Assembly: GCA_035308365.1 (NCBI GenBank)
Contig: DATGGU010000011.1
Location: 1 to 43,233, forward strand
DNA from: PALSA-505 sp035308365
GTDB lineage: Bacteria; Actinomycetota; Actinomycetes; Streptosporangiales; Streptosporangiaceae
Length of the DNA stretch: 43,233 nt
Reading direction: 5' to 3'
A program made the position numbers and the translations under genes. The notes under the pieces were generated by a model. The model worked only from the letters and a program-made list of their open reading frames with translations. It was not told where the DNA came from and did not search any database. Each line of letters begins with the position of its first letter. The first letter of the stretch is position 1. Below, piece after piece: positions 1-8,500 of the stretch.

Positions 1-1116
1 CGCAACATTCTGCTGAGCCTGCTGCGCCGTGCCTGCCCGCGGGCGGAGGTTGTGCATGTGGTGCCTCGTTCGGCTGCCGAGAAGTTCGCCGAGTTCTTCG
101 CGGGTCATTCGTATGCGACCAAGGTGGTGGACTGCCCGGACTACGGGGATGACGACCCGGTGCGGTGGGACCGGTTCCTGGCCGGGATCCGGGCCGCACA
201 GTATGGCTGCTGTGTTGTCGACCCGGGCAGTCTTGACCTGGGGGCCGAGCACGCGGCGCGGTGCGGGATCGGTGTGCGGGTGGGGGTGGCCAGCGGCGGC
301 GAGGACGACCGGTTCCTGACCGTGCCGGTCCGGCTGCCGCTGTCGGCGCTGGGCCCGCCGGACCTGCTCGACTATGCGCGCGGCCTGGCCCGGGTGCTCG
401 GCCTGCCGGCGCCTGGGCCGGCCGACGCGGTCCCCCCGTTCCGGTATCGCCCCGTGCCCGTGCCCGAACTCGCCCGGCCAGTGGTGGCGGTTCATCCGGG
501 CGGCGGGAAGCATTGGAACCGGCGGTGGCCGCTGGCTCGTTTTGGTGAGCTGGGCCGGGTGCTGGCGGGGGCGGAGGGCGCGTCGCTGGTGCTGGTGGGG
601 TCGGCGGATGAGCGGGCCGATTTGTGCTCGCTGGCCGAGGATGTGCTGGCGGGGGTGGCGGGGGCGCGGGTGGTGGTCAGTGCCGGTGAGTCGCTGGACC
701 GGCTGGCCAGCCTGCTGGCGCGGGCGGACGTGCTGGTGGGCAACGACTCGGGACCGGCGCACGTGGCGGCCGCGCTGGGCACACCCACCGTAGTGCTGTA
801 CGGGCCGGGTGTCACCGAGGGCCTATGGGCCCGGATCTATCCCCGCCACTACGCCGTCAGCCATGGCCACGTATGCGAACCCTACGGCCCGCTGCGGGAC
901 GCCAATCTGATGAAGTGCCAGTTCTCCTGCGAGCTCCGGTACGTGTCGGCCGCGGGGCCGTACCCGCGGTGCATGAGCCACATCGAGGTGGACGAGGTGT
1001 ACCGCGCGATCCGGCGGCAGCTCGCCCACTTCCCGCCCGGCACGGCGGCCGGTGAGCGCGCCTCGCCGGGCATCGTGGCGCAGGCCGGTTCCGCGGATCG
1101 CGTAGCGGCCGGGTAG
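1..1116 (+). CDS. GT9 family heptosyltransferase-like glycosyltransferase, 5'-truncated by window edge
   Basis: The reading frame is open from the first base, so the GTG at 52 is internal. By comparison with the complete paralogue at 39969-41174, about 49 N-terminal residues lie outside the window. GT9 hallmarks are visible: HPGG followed by NRRWPLARFGEL, a Gly-Ser-Ala-rich strand, and GNDSGPAHVAAALGTPTVVLYGP near the C-terminus, which in LPS heptosyltransferases binds the ADP-sugar. The family moves heptose from ADP-heptose to an acceptor. A C-terminal cysteine cluster (CX3C, then RCM about 14 residues later) is shared with the paralogue and is not a feature I know from LPS heptosyltransferases. 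Context (ADP-heptose genes at 36746-39951) suggests the acceptor is the cluster's peptide rather than LPS; this is inference. ADP-heptose as donor is also inferred from family and context. Confidence 0.88.
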   Translation, partial: RNILLSLLRRACPRAEVVHVVPRSAAEKFAEFFAGHSYATKVVDCPDYGDDDPVRWDRFLAGIRAAQYGCCVVDPGSLDLGAEHAARCGIGVRVGVASGGEDDRFLTVPVRLPLSALGPPDLLDYARGLARVLGLPAPGPADAVPPFRYRPVPVPELARPVVAVHPGGGKHWNRRWPLARFGELGRVLAGAEGASLVLVGSADERADLCSLAEDVLAGVAGARVVVSAGESLDRLASLLARADVLVGNDSGPAHVAAALGTPTVVLYGPGVTEGLWARIYPRHYAVSHGHVCEPYGPLRDANLMKCQFSCELRYVSAAGPYPRCMSHIEVDEVYRAIRRQLAHFPPGTAAGERASPGIVAQAGSADRVAAG

Positions 1117-1124
1117 GCGATCCC

Positions 1125-1682
1125 ATGCCGACTCCGGGAAACGCCGGCGCCGCCAGCAGTGAGATCTCAGGCGTCTTCCCGTCGCAAGCAGCCGCCGTCG
1201 GCGACATCGTCTGCCGGGTCGAGCGGGCCACCGCCGTGGACATCCTTGCCCTGCGTGGCCTGGAGCTACCGGGCCTGCGCGATCCGCTGCTGCGCGCCGA
1301 GCGGAGCGCACCAGCCGGCCGCAAGGTAACGGTCCGGGTCTTGCTGCTCGACGCCGAATCCGCTGCCGCCCGGCGCCGCGCGGCACAGCTCGGTGCTCCC
1401 GCCGATTCGTTCTGCAGCGAAATCAGGCTGGTAGAGGCCGGCTTGCGGGAGTTCGCCGGGCGCACCGGCCGGATCGCGCTGGAGGTCTACCGCTACCGCG
1501 TCGTTCCCGCCTGGCGCCTGATCCGCGTCGATGACATTCAGTACGTCTCGACCTTGTGCGACGGCTGGGACGGGGCCGGGTCGGAGGTGTACCGGCTTGC
1601 CGAAACGGCTCACGGCCCGCTCCACCGAGGGTTCCGGCAGGTTTTCGAAGACCTTCGCAGCGGTGCCCACCGGGTCGTCTGA
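1125..1682 (+). CDS. DUF5919-like protein of unknown function
   Basis: 185 residues, starting at an ATG 8 nt after the stop of the GT9 gene, so probably co-transcribed with it. The sequence resembles the actinobacterial DUF5919 type: an early segment with ILALRGLELPGLRDPLL, a strand VTVRVLLLDAES, then a C-terminal block with EVYRYRVVPAWRLIRVDD, a WDGAGSEVYRL segment and a final GFRQVFEDLR. In that family the domain often follows a helix-turn-helix or stands alone, and I recall it as phospholipase-D-like in fold, without a proven activity. No DNA-binding motif, signal peptide or membrane segment is visible here. The family assignment is from memory of the pattern; the function is unknown, and no role in the pathway can be assigned. 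Confidence 0.7.
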   Translation: MPTPGNAGAASSEISGVFPSQAAAVGDIVCRVERATAVDILALRGLELPGLRDPLLRAERSAPAGRKVTVRVLLLDAESAAARRRAAQLGAPADSFCSEIRLVEAGLREFAGRTGRIALEVYRYRVVPAWRLIRVDDIQYVSTLCDGWDGAGSEVYRLAETAHGPLHRGFRQVFEDLRSGAHRVV

Positions 1683-1707
1683 ACCCGGCCGGCAGCCCGC
1701 GCGAGCA

Positions 1708-1737
1708 TCGACACATTTGCAAAACCTGTTATAAGAT
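1708..1737 (+). promoter_or_regulatory. Candidate promoter for the PQQ-propeller gene
   Basis: An AT-richer pocket in the 121-nt gap holds TCGACA (1708-1713, one mismatch to TTGACA), a 16-nt spacer and TATAAG (1730-1735, one mismatch to TATAAT). TAAGAT at 1732-1737 is an alternative -10 with an 18-nt spacer. Transcription would start near 1742, giving a leader of about 60 nt before the ATG at 1804. The ATTTGC-N6-TGTT arrangement (1715-1730) also weakly resembles the elements at 5492 and 30271. Confidence 0.45.
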
Positions 1738-1803
1738 GCGTGATCGCGGAGCGCTGCTCCGGGCTCGCGGAAGAGGCCACGTCACCTGGGATTGGGGTTT
1801 GCC

Positions 1804-4404
1804 ATGCGCCGACGGTCCGGACGTTCGCCCATGCCAGCGGCCCGGCGCGCGATACCGGTCGCCGGGGCTCTGCTGATGCTGAGCTTGTCCCTGGCCGTTC
1901 CGCAGACCTTCGCGTCCACCGCCAGGCCCGCCGAGCGGCCGGCCGCGGTGAGTTCGTCACCTGATCCGCTGCGCACCAACTGGGACTCCCGTGAACCGGG
2001 CCTGTCTCCGGCCACCGTGGCCAGCGCAAGCTTCGGCCAGCTGTTTTCCACGCCGGTCAACGGGCCGATGAACGACCGGCCGATCGTCGCGGACGGAACC
2101 GTCGTCGTGGGCACCGGCACAGACCGGGTGTACGGCCTGGACGCGGTCAGCGGACGCGTGCGCTGGAAGGACACGCTCGGCAGGCCCGTTCCCCAGCCCA
2201 CAGACTGCAATCCCGTCGGCGGAACGACCCTGGGTGTGCTCAGCTCGCCCGTCTTCGACCACCGGACCGGGCGGATTTACCTGGTCGCTGAGGTCAACCT
2301 GAAGCCAGCCGCCGACCAGCCGCAGTTCGACATGTTCGCGATCGATGTCCGGACCGGGACCATCGTGTGGAAGGCCCCCATCGGCGGTGCTCCGTCCAAC
2401 GACCCGGGCCGGCCGTTCAATCCGGCCACGGAAATGCAGCGGCCCGATCTCCTGCGGGTCGGGGACTGGGTCTACGCGGCGTTCGGATCCCGCTGCGAGG
2501 TGGCCGTGCCCGCCTACGACGGATACGTCGTAGGCGTGAACACCGTGACACACCACGTCACCATGTGGACCGACGAGGTCGAAACCGGGGACGGGGGGGC
2601 GTCCATCTGGCAGGCGGCCGGCGGGCTGATGTCCGACGGGCCGGGCAGGCTCTTCTTCACCTCGGGCAACGGAACCTCGCCTGCCCCCGGGCCAGGCGCG
2701 TCGCGCCCGGCCAATCTCGCCGAGTCGGTGGTACGGCTCGGTGTCCTGCCCGGCGGCAGGCTCGCCACACGGGACTTCTTCAGCCCGTCGGACGCTCCGC
2801 TGCTCGACCTCTACGACACCGAACTCGGCTCCTCGGGGCCGGTCGGGCTTCCGTTCGGCACCAGCAGATACCCACACCTGCTCGTCCAGGCCGGAAAGGA
2901 CGGACGGGTCTTCCTGCTCGACCGGGGCGACCTCGGCGGGCGGGCCAGGCCCGGCCACGCTGACCACCCCGTAGCCGAGGCGGGCCCGTTCACCGGGGTC
3001 ACGAACCGGCTGGCGGTATTCGGCGGATGTGGCGGGAACGACTACGTCTACTACATAGGCCAGGACGACTATCTGCGGGCACTGCGGTTCAGCGGGCGTG
3101 ACCCCGCACACCCAACCCTGACCGATGTCGCCAACACGCCCGCCCCGTTCGCCCATCCCTCCGGGCCTCCGGTGGTGACCTCCGACGGCCGTGATCCACG
3201 TTCGGCGGTCGTGTGGGACGTCTACAAGGCCTTCGGGGTCGGAGTGCTCGAAGCGTTCGACGCGGTACCCCGGCGGGTGAGCGGCGGGCTGGAGCTGAAG
3301 CAGATCTGGTCCGCGCCGGTTGGCCTGGTGACCAACTTCGACACGCCGACCGCCGCGGGCGGCAAGATCTACCTCGCGACGAACGGCAACGTCATGGCAT
3401 TCGGCCCCGCCAGCAAGGCGCCGCTGACCGCGGTGCCCGCCAACTTCCACCCGGTGGCACTCGGTTCCACCGGCGCCATGACGGTCAGCGTGGCGGCGCG
3501 GGCGACCGTCACCGTCAGGGGCATCAGCACGACCACCCCCCCGGGTGTGGGCGACCCCTTCACGGCCGGCCGGCCGACGGTGGGCGGAACCAGGGTGACG
3601 CTCCCCGTCACCCTGCGCCGTGGCCAGCGCCTGGACGTTCCGGTGACCTTCAAACCCACGGTCGCCGACGGGACAACGGGTGCGCTGTCGCTGGTGACCG
3701 GTGACCCACGGTTCCCAGCCGTCAACATCAGCTTGTTCGGTCCCGGGACGAAACCCGGATTCTTCGCCTCAGCCAGCCTGGCACAGCCGGGGTTCACGCC
3801 GGTCGGCAGCACCAACTCGGCCACGGTGTTCGTCGTCAACGGCGGTGCGTCCGGCGAGACCGTGTCCTCGGTCGTGCGGCCGGGCGCCCCGTTCGCGGCG
3901 ATTGGGCTGCCCGCCCCGGGGACGGTCATAGGCGCGGGCCAGTCCTTCGTCGTCACGGTGACCTACACTCCGGTGAAGCCGGTCGGCAACCAGCATTCCT
4001 CGTTCACGATCAAGGCCGCACACGGGACGTCGGTCACCGTCGCGGTGAAAGGATTCGCCGCCACGGGCACCGGGCAGCTGAAGCCCACCCCCAAGGCCAT
4101 CGACTTCGGCTCGGTGCCGGTGGGCCGGTCGGTGGCGCGGACGATCGATCTTTCCGACGCCGGCACTTTGCCGCTGTCCATCACCAGCACGACCGGTCCC
4201 GCCGCACCGTTCGGCATCGTCTACCCGATCGCGCCGGGCCAGCCGATCGATCCTGTCCGCGCGCTTCAGGTCACGGTCACGTTCACCCCGGCACGGGCCG
4301 GAGCCGTAACCGGCGCGTACCGGCTCACGGCCACCGACGGCGCCGGGCCGCCGCAGGTCCTGACCATCAAGATCAACGGGACCGGTGCCGCCCCATCACC
4401 CTGA
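1804..4404 (+). CDS. Secreted PQQ-like beta-propeller protein with C-terminal Ig-like (choice-of-anchor D) repeats
   Basis: 866 residues from ATG 1804; a TTG at 1792 is in frame, but the ATG fits the signal peptide better. Residues about 1-40 form a Sec signal: RRRSGRS and ARR basic residues, then a hydrophobic run ending LAVPQTFAS. Residues about 80-540 contain PQQ-propeller strands such as VYGLDAVSGRVRWK, MFAIDVRTGTIVWK and VFLLDRGD. Residues about 560-866 hold beta-sandwich repeats (LPVTLRRGQRLDVPVTFKP; IDFGSVPVGRSVARTIDLSD) of the ASPM/SPD-2/Hydin or choice-of-anchor D type, normally adhesive or structural. PQQ dependence is not implied by the fold. No lipobox, LPXTG or transmembrane anchor is seen. 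It is monocistronic and convergent with the ankyrin gene 20 nt away. Its link to the pathway is unclear. Confidence 0.85.
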   Translation: MRRRSGRSPMPAARRAIPVAGALLMLSLSLAVPQTFASTARPAERPAAVSSSPDPLRTNWDSREPGLSPATVASASFGQLFSTPVNGPMNDRPIVADGTVVVGTGTDRVYGLDAVSGRVRWKDTLGRPVPQPTDCNPVGGTTLGVLSSPVFDHRTGRIYLVAEVNLKPAADQPQFDMFAIDVRTGTIVWKAPIGGAPSNDPGRPFNPATEMQRPDLLRVGDWVYAAFGSRCEVAVPAYDGYVVGVNTVTHHVTMWTDEVETGDGGASIWQAAGGLMSDGPGRLFFTSGNGTSPAPGPGASRPANLAESVVRLGVLPGGRLATRDFFSPSDAPLLDLYDTELGSSGPVGLPFGTSRYPHLLVQAGKDGRVFLLDRGDLGGRARPGHADHPVAEAGPFTGVTNRLAVFGGCGGNDYVYYIGQDDYLRALRFSGRDPAHPTLTDVANTPAPFAHPSGPPVVTSDGRDPRSAVVWDVYKAFGVGVLEAFDAVPRRVSGGLELKQIWSAPVGLVTNFDTPTAAGGKIYLATNGNVMAFGPASKAPLTAVPANFHPVALGSTGAMTVSVAARATVTVRGISTTTPPGVGDPFTAGRPTVGGTRVTLPVTLRRGQRLDVPVTFKPTVADGTTGALSLVTGDPRFPAVNISLFGPGTKPGFFASASLAQPGFTPVGSTNSATVFVVNGGASGETVSSVVRPGAPFAAIGLPAPGTVIGAGQSFVVTVTYTPVKPVGNQHSSFTIKAAHGTSVTVAVKGFAATGTGQLKPTPKAIDFGSVPVGRSVARTIDLSDAGTLPLSITSTTGPAAPFGIVYPIAPGQPIDPVRALQVTVTFTPARAGAVTGAYRLTATDGAGPPQVLTIKINGTGAAPSP

Positions 4405-4424
4405 TCCGCGGGCTGATGGCGTGA

Positions 4425-5219
4425 TCACCCCTTGGCTGACCGCGCCCCCTGCTCGCGCAGCCAGTTCACGAGCGCCTCGCGGCCGGTGTCCAGGCCGGGG
4501 CCCTCCGGGCCGCCGCCCGCCACGTCCAGCGGCGTCCGCTCGGCCCAGTCGGGCATTGCGTTCATGTCCGCGCCCCGGGCGAGGAGGTACTCGGCCACCC
4601 GGCGATGACCACCGCTGCACGCCTGCCAGAACGCGTCGTTGATGTCCTTCGGCGCCAGCGCCGTCGCGGCGGCGAGCAGTTCCTCCACCCGCGGCAGCAT
4701 CCCCAGAGCGGCAGCCTGCCCCAGCTTGGTGACCTGGGCGCCCCGCTCGACCAGCAGGTAAGCGACTCGCCAGCACCCATACCCCACCGCGTTGTCCAGT
4801 GCCGTGCCATCAGCGATCGAGGCTCCGGCCACCTCGGTATCGGCGCCACCATCGAGCAGTGCCCTGGCTACCTCGACATCGTCGCTGCTCGCCGCCCAGT
4901 GCAGCGGCGTCTCCGGCCACCGGCCACCCTCAAGCCCCGCGTCAGGGTCGGCGCCCGCCTCGATCAGCATGGCGACAACGGCCGGCCCGCCGGGGAAAAA
5001 GCCGGGCCAGTCCGCGGCAAGGTGGAGCGGTGTCGCCGATCCGCCGTCCTTGTTCACAATCCTGGCCGCGGCCAGGCCGGGATTCTCGCCCAGCAGCCGC
5101 CTTAGCGATTCAAGATCACCCGTGTGGATCGCCTCTTTCACCGCCACGGCAACCGGGTGATCGTCCGGCAGTCTCAATCCCGCGCCCGTCCCGTCCGGCG
5201 TCGCCGATTCTCCAGACAC
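4425..5219 (-). CDS. Ankyrin-repeat protein
   Basis: 264 residues on the minus strand, from GTG 5219 with a GAGAGG ribosome-binding site a few bases upstream (about 5225-5232). At least four ankyrin-type units are visible: residues about 58-93 (TPLHLAADWPG...LIEAGADPD), 103-135 (TPLHWAASSDDVEVARALLDGGAD), 138-165 (ALDNAVGYGCWRVAYLLVERGA) and 195-222 (AFWQACSGGHRRVAEYLLARGAD). A final TPLDVA segment begins another unit. No signal peptide, transmembrane segment or catalytic domain is present, so it is probably a cytosolic protein-binding module with unknown partner. It is divergent from the first NRPS operon and its start lies about 340 nt from that operon's start. Nothing specific links it to biosynthesis. 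Confidence 0.88.
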   Translation of the reverse strand: MSGESATPDGTGAGLRLPDDHPVAVAVKEAIHTGDLESLRRLLGENPGLAAARIVNKDGGSATPLHLAADWPGFFPGGPAVVAMLIEAGADPDAGLEGGRWPETPLHWAASSDDVEVARALLDGGADTEVAGASIADGTALDNAVGYGCWRVAYLLVERGAQVTKLGQAAALGMLPRVEELLAAATALAPKDINDAFWQACSGGHRRVAEYLLARGADMNAMPDWAERTPLDVAGGGPEGPGLDTGREALVNWLREQGARSAKG

Positions 5220-5559
5220 ACTGCACCTCTCTCATACGCCCCTGGGTTCGCCGCGGAAGGGCGGTTCACCCCGGTCCAGCTTCCCGTCGCCATTGTGGGT
5301 CCAGCCATCCGGCGGGCGGTTGCGTATGCCGCACCGGCTGGCTGCCGGTAACCGATCCCGCCGCCGGGCCCGCCCATGCTGAGCGGCTCGATGTACCCGA
5401 TGTTACAGGCCGGCTACGGTCTTGCCGGGTTGGCTCTCCCGGCGGCATGGGCACGCCGAGCGCGGTTTGGGTCATGTGGGCAGGCGCTAGCTTATCAGGT
5501 TTGGCTGTTTTATTATTTCGCCAGCGCTGATATGTGCTTCGCTGATCAAGGAGAAGATC
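5220..5559. other. Divergent intergenic region between ankyrin gene and NRPS operon 1
   Basis: A 340-nt gap with no convincing gene. Most of it is GC-rich; the last 70 nt contain the only AT-rich pocket (5491-5535), where the promoter-like element at 5492-5519 and then the ribosome-binding site at 5548-5553 lie. An open frame of 183 codons (5376-5927) runs across it but has no family resemblance and overlaps the NRPS in another frame. The ankyrin gene's ribosome-binding site occupies the left end. Confidence 0.7.
5492..5519 (+). promoter_or_regulatory. Promoter-like element shared with the second NRPS operon (copy A)
   Basis: When aligned without gaps to 30271-30298, 20 of 28 positions match. 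The common core reads T-Y-ATCAGG, six variable bases ending in C, then TGTT-Y-TAT-Y-ATT-K-C. The -10-like hexamer is TATTAT (5511-5516). No good TTGACA -35 sits 17 nt upstream; ATCAGG lies at 5494-5499, 11 nt before the -10. The element ends 40 nt before the proposed CTG start. It is therefore either an activator-dependent promoter or a promoter for an alternative sigma factor. Confidence 0.5.
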
Positions 5560-5562
5560 CTG
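5548..5562 (+). promoter_or_regulatory. Strong ribosome-binding site pointing to a CTG start codon
   Basis: AAGGAG (5548-5553) is a near-perfect Shine-Dalgarno sequence, six bases before CTG 5560. The NRPS frame is open from 5491 (TAG at 5488) and holds no ATG or GTG before the first condensation-domain motif. The only standard-type start is TTG 5593, which has no ribosome-binding site. Starting at CTG gives an N-terminus of 11 extra residues before SHAQQRLWFL, as is usual for a condensation domain. Confidence 0.6.
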
Positions 5563-8500
5563 CTTACCCTCGAGCCGGCCGCATGGGCGCCATTGTCCCA
5601 TGCCCAGCAGCGGCTGTGGTTCTTGCATCAGCTCGATCCCCTCGACCCGGCCTACAACATCCCGATCGCCGTCGAGTTCAACGGATCGCTGGATCCCGGC
5701 GCGCTGCGCTGTGCCGTGTTCGCCGTGACGCGGCGGCACGAGGTACTGCGGGCCACCTTCCGCAGCGTGCAGGGCCGGCCGGCGCAGTCTGCCACCCGCG
5801 GGCCAACACCGCACGAGCCCATACCGGTGGCCATGGCCGACCTGTCGTGGCTGTCATCGCAAGCCGCCAGCCAACTGGCGGGGGAGTCATTACGAGCTGC
5901 CGCCGCCGAGCCGTTCCAGCTGGCTGACGGCCAGCCAGCGCGGTGGGCGCTGCTGCGCCTCGCCCGCGACCGGCACATTCTCCTGCTCGTCGTGCACCAC
6001 ATTGTCTTCGACGGCGGGTCCCTGCCCGTCCTCGCGGCCGAGCTGGAAGCCTGCTACCTGGCCGCACGCGGCGGCCGGCCGGCCGGTTTCGCACCGCTGC
6101 CGCTGCGGTACACCGAGTTCGCGCGAATGCAACGCGCCCAGCACGATCAGGGGGCCGGCGAAGCAGGCCTGCGGTACTGGCGCGAGCAACTGGCCGGAGC
6201 GCCGGGCCGGCTCTCCGTTCTCACCCCTGGCGTGGTGACCGGTGGCGCCGGCGGCGGTACGGCCGGTGCTGGTCTGGCCGGTGCAGGTCCGGCCGGTGCT
6301 GGTCTGGCCGGGGCCGGTCCCGTCTGTGCCCGGCTCGGCCTTGACCGTACCGCGGTCGGCTCGCTCACCAGCTTGGCGCGCAGGCACCGCTGCACGCCGC
6401 ACATCGTGTTCCTCACCGTGCTGGCCGTCGCGCTCGCGCGCATCTCCGGCGATACCGACGTCGTGCTGGGCGTACCGGTGGGGATTCGCGACGAACCGGG
6501 ATCAGGCGCCCTGATCGGCCTGTTCGTCAACCTGCTGCCGCTGCGCGCCCGGCTGGCTGGCGACCCGGCCTTCAGCGAGGCGCTCCGGCGGGTGCGGTCA
6601 GCCGCTCTCGATGCCTTTGATCACAGGGCTGTTCCGTTCGAGCGCCTCGTGCAGGAGCTAGGCCCCACCCGCGACGCCGTCACCAGCCCCTTCTTCCAGG
6701 TGCTCGTCACTTACCAGCGGATGCCACCGCTGCCGCGGCTGCCGGGGGTCACCGCACGGCTGATCGACGTGCCCCCGGCGGCCGCCAAGTATGAGCTGTC
6801 GATCACGGTCACCGAGGCGCAGGACACGGCGGACGTGCTGCTCGAGGCCGCTCCCGGCGCCTGTGACGCGGTTGCGCTCGGCGGCCTGGCGCGGGCGCTC
6901 GGAGTTCTCATCGATGCTGCCGCCGCCGCCCCGGAGGCCAGATTGAGCCGGCTTCCGCTGGTGGCCGGCGCCGAACGGCGCCGGCTGGCGGCCGCGCCTC
7001 CCGGCCGGGGCGCGGCGCCGGCCGAGCCCGAGAGCACCGTGTCCGCGCTGGTGGCGGAACAGGCCGCGGCGACGCCGGATGCCATCGCCCTCGTCGACGG
7101 GGATCTCCACCTCACCTACCGCGCGCTGGACGCGCGTGCCGCGCACGTCGCCGCCGCGCTGCGCGAGCGCGGCGCCGGGCCCGAGCGCGTGGTGGCGGTG
7201 CACCTGCCGCGGCGCGCCGATCTGGTCGTGGCGCTGCTGGCCGTGCTCAAGTCCGGCGCCGCCTACCTGCCGCTGGACCCCGGCCACCCGCCCGCGCGGG
7301 TCCTGGCGATGCTGGCCGACGCCGGCGCCGTCGCCCTGCTCACCGATCGCAGCTATGCTCCGCCGCCCGGCTGCGACACCGCCGTCGTGCGGATAGACCA
7401 CGTGGCGGCCCGCCCGGTGACGCGGCCGCACCGGGCCGCGCCGGCCAACCTGTGCTACGTCTTGTACACCTCGGGATCGACTGGCCGGCCCAAGGGCGTC
7501 GCGATCGAACATCGCAGCGCCGCTGCCTTTCTCCGGTGGGCGGGCACGGCCTTCTCCGCCGGGGAACTCAGCAACGTGGCGGCGTGCACACCGGTCACCT
7601 TCGACCTGTCGGTCTTCGAGCTCTTCGCCCCCCTCGTCCACGGCGGCACGGTGATCATGGCCACCGCACTGGGAGACCTGCAAACCGCACCCGCCGGGAA
7701 CCGGGTGAGCCTGATCAACACCGTCCCGTCGGTTCTCGAGACGTTCCTGCGCGTCGCCCGCCTGCCGGTCTCGGTCCGCGCGGTGAACCTGGCCGGCGAA
7801 CCGCTGCCCGCCGACCTCGCCGAGCGCCTCCTTCGCGACTATCCGCAGGTTACGGTGCGCAACCTGTACGGGCCGTCGGAAGCGACGACCTACGCGACGC
7901 AGGCCCGCGTGACCGCGCGGGGTGGGCCGTCCATCGGCCGCGCGGTGGCGACGGCACGCACCGTCATCACCGATCGCGGACTGGAGCCGGTTCCCGCCGG
8001 GTTCGCGGGCGAGTTGCTCATCGGCGGAATCGCGCTCGCCCGTGGTTACCTGAACCAGCCGGCCCGTACCGCGGAACGGTTCGTGCCGGACGGGCTGAGC
8101 GGGATACCCGGTGTGCGCCTCTACCGGTCCGGCGACCTGTGCCGCTGGCTTCCGGACGGCGAGCTCGCCTTCCTCGGCCGCCTCGACCGCCAGGTCAAGC
8201 TGCGCGGAGTGCGGATAGAACCCGAGGAGATCGAGGCCGTCTTGCGCCGTCACCCGGCGGTGGCAGCGGCAGCGGTGGTGGTCTCGGGCGCCGACCCCCG
8301 CCGGCAGCGGCTGATCGCGCACGTGGTGCCCGCCGGGCCCGCTCCGCCCGGCCAGGACGAGATCCTCGCGCAGTTGCGGGCCGAACTGCCCGCGGCGATG
8401 GTCCCCGCGGCGATCGTGGTCCGTGACCGCCTGCCGTGGACGGCTACCGGCAAGCTCGACCGCGGCGCGCTGGCCGCCCACCACCAGCCGCACCATCTGA

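Noticed and set aside
5376..5927. Open frame of 183 codons overlapping the start of the first NRPS
   Set aside because: Out of frame with the clear condensation-domain sequence and without recognisable domains.
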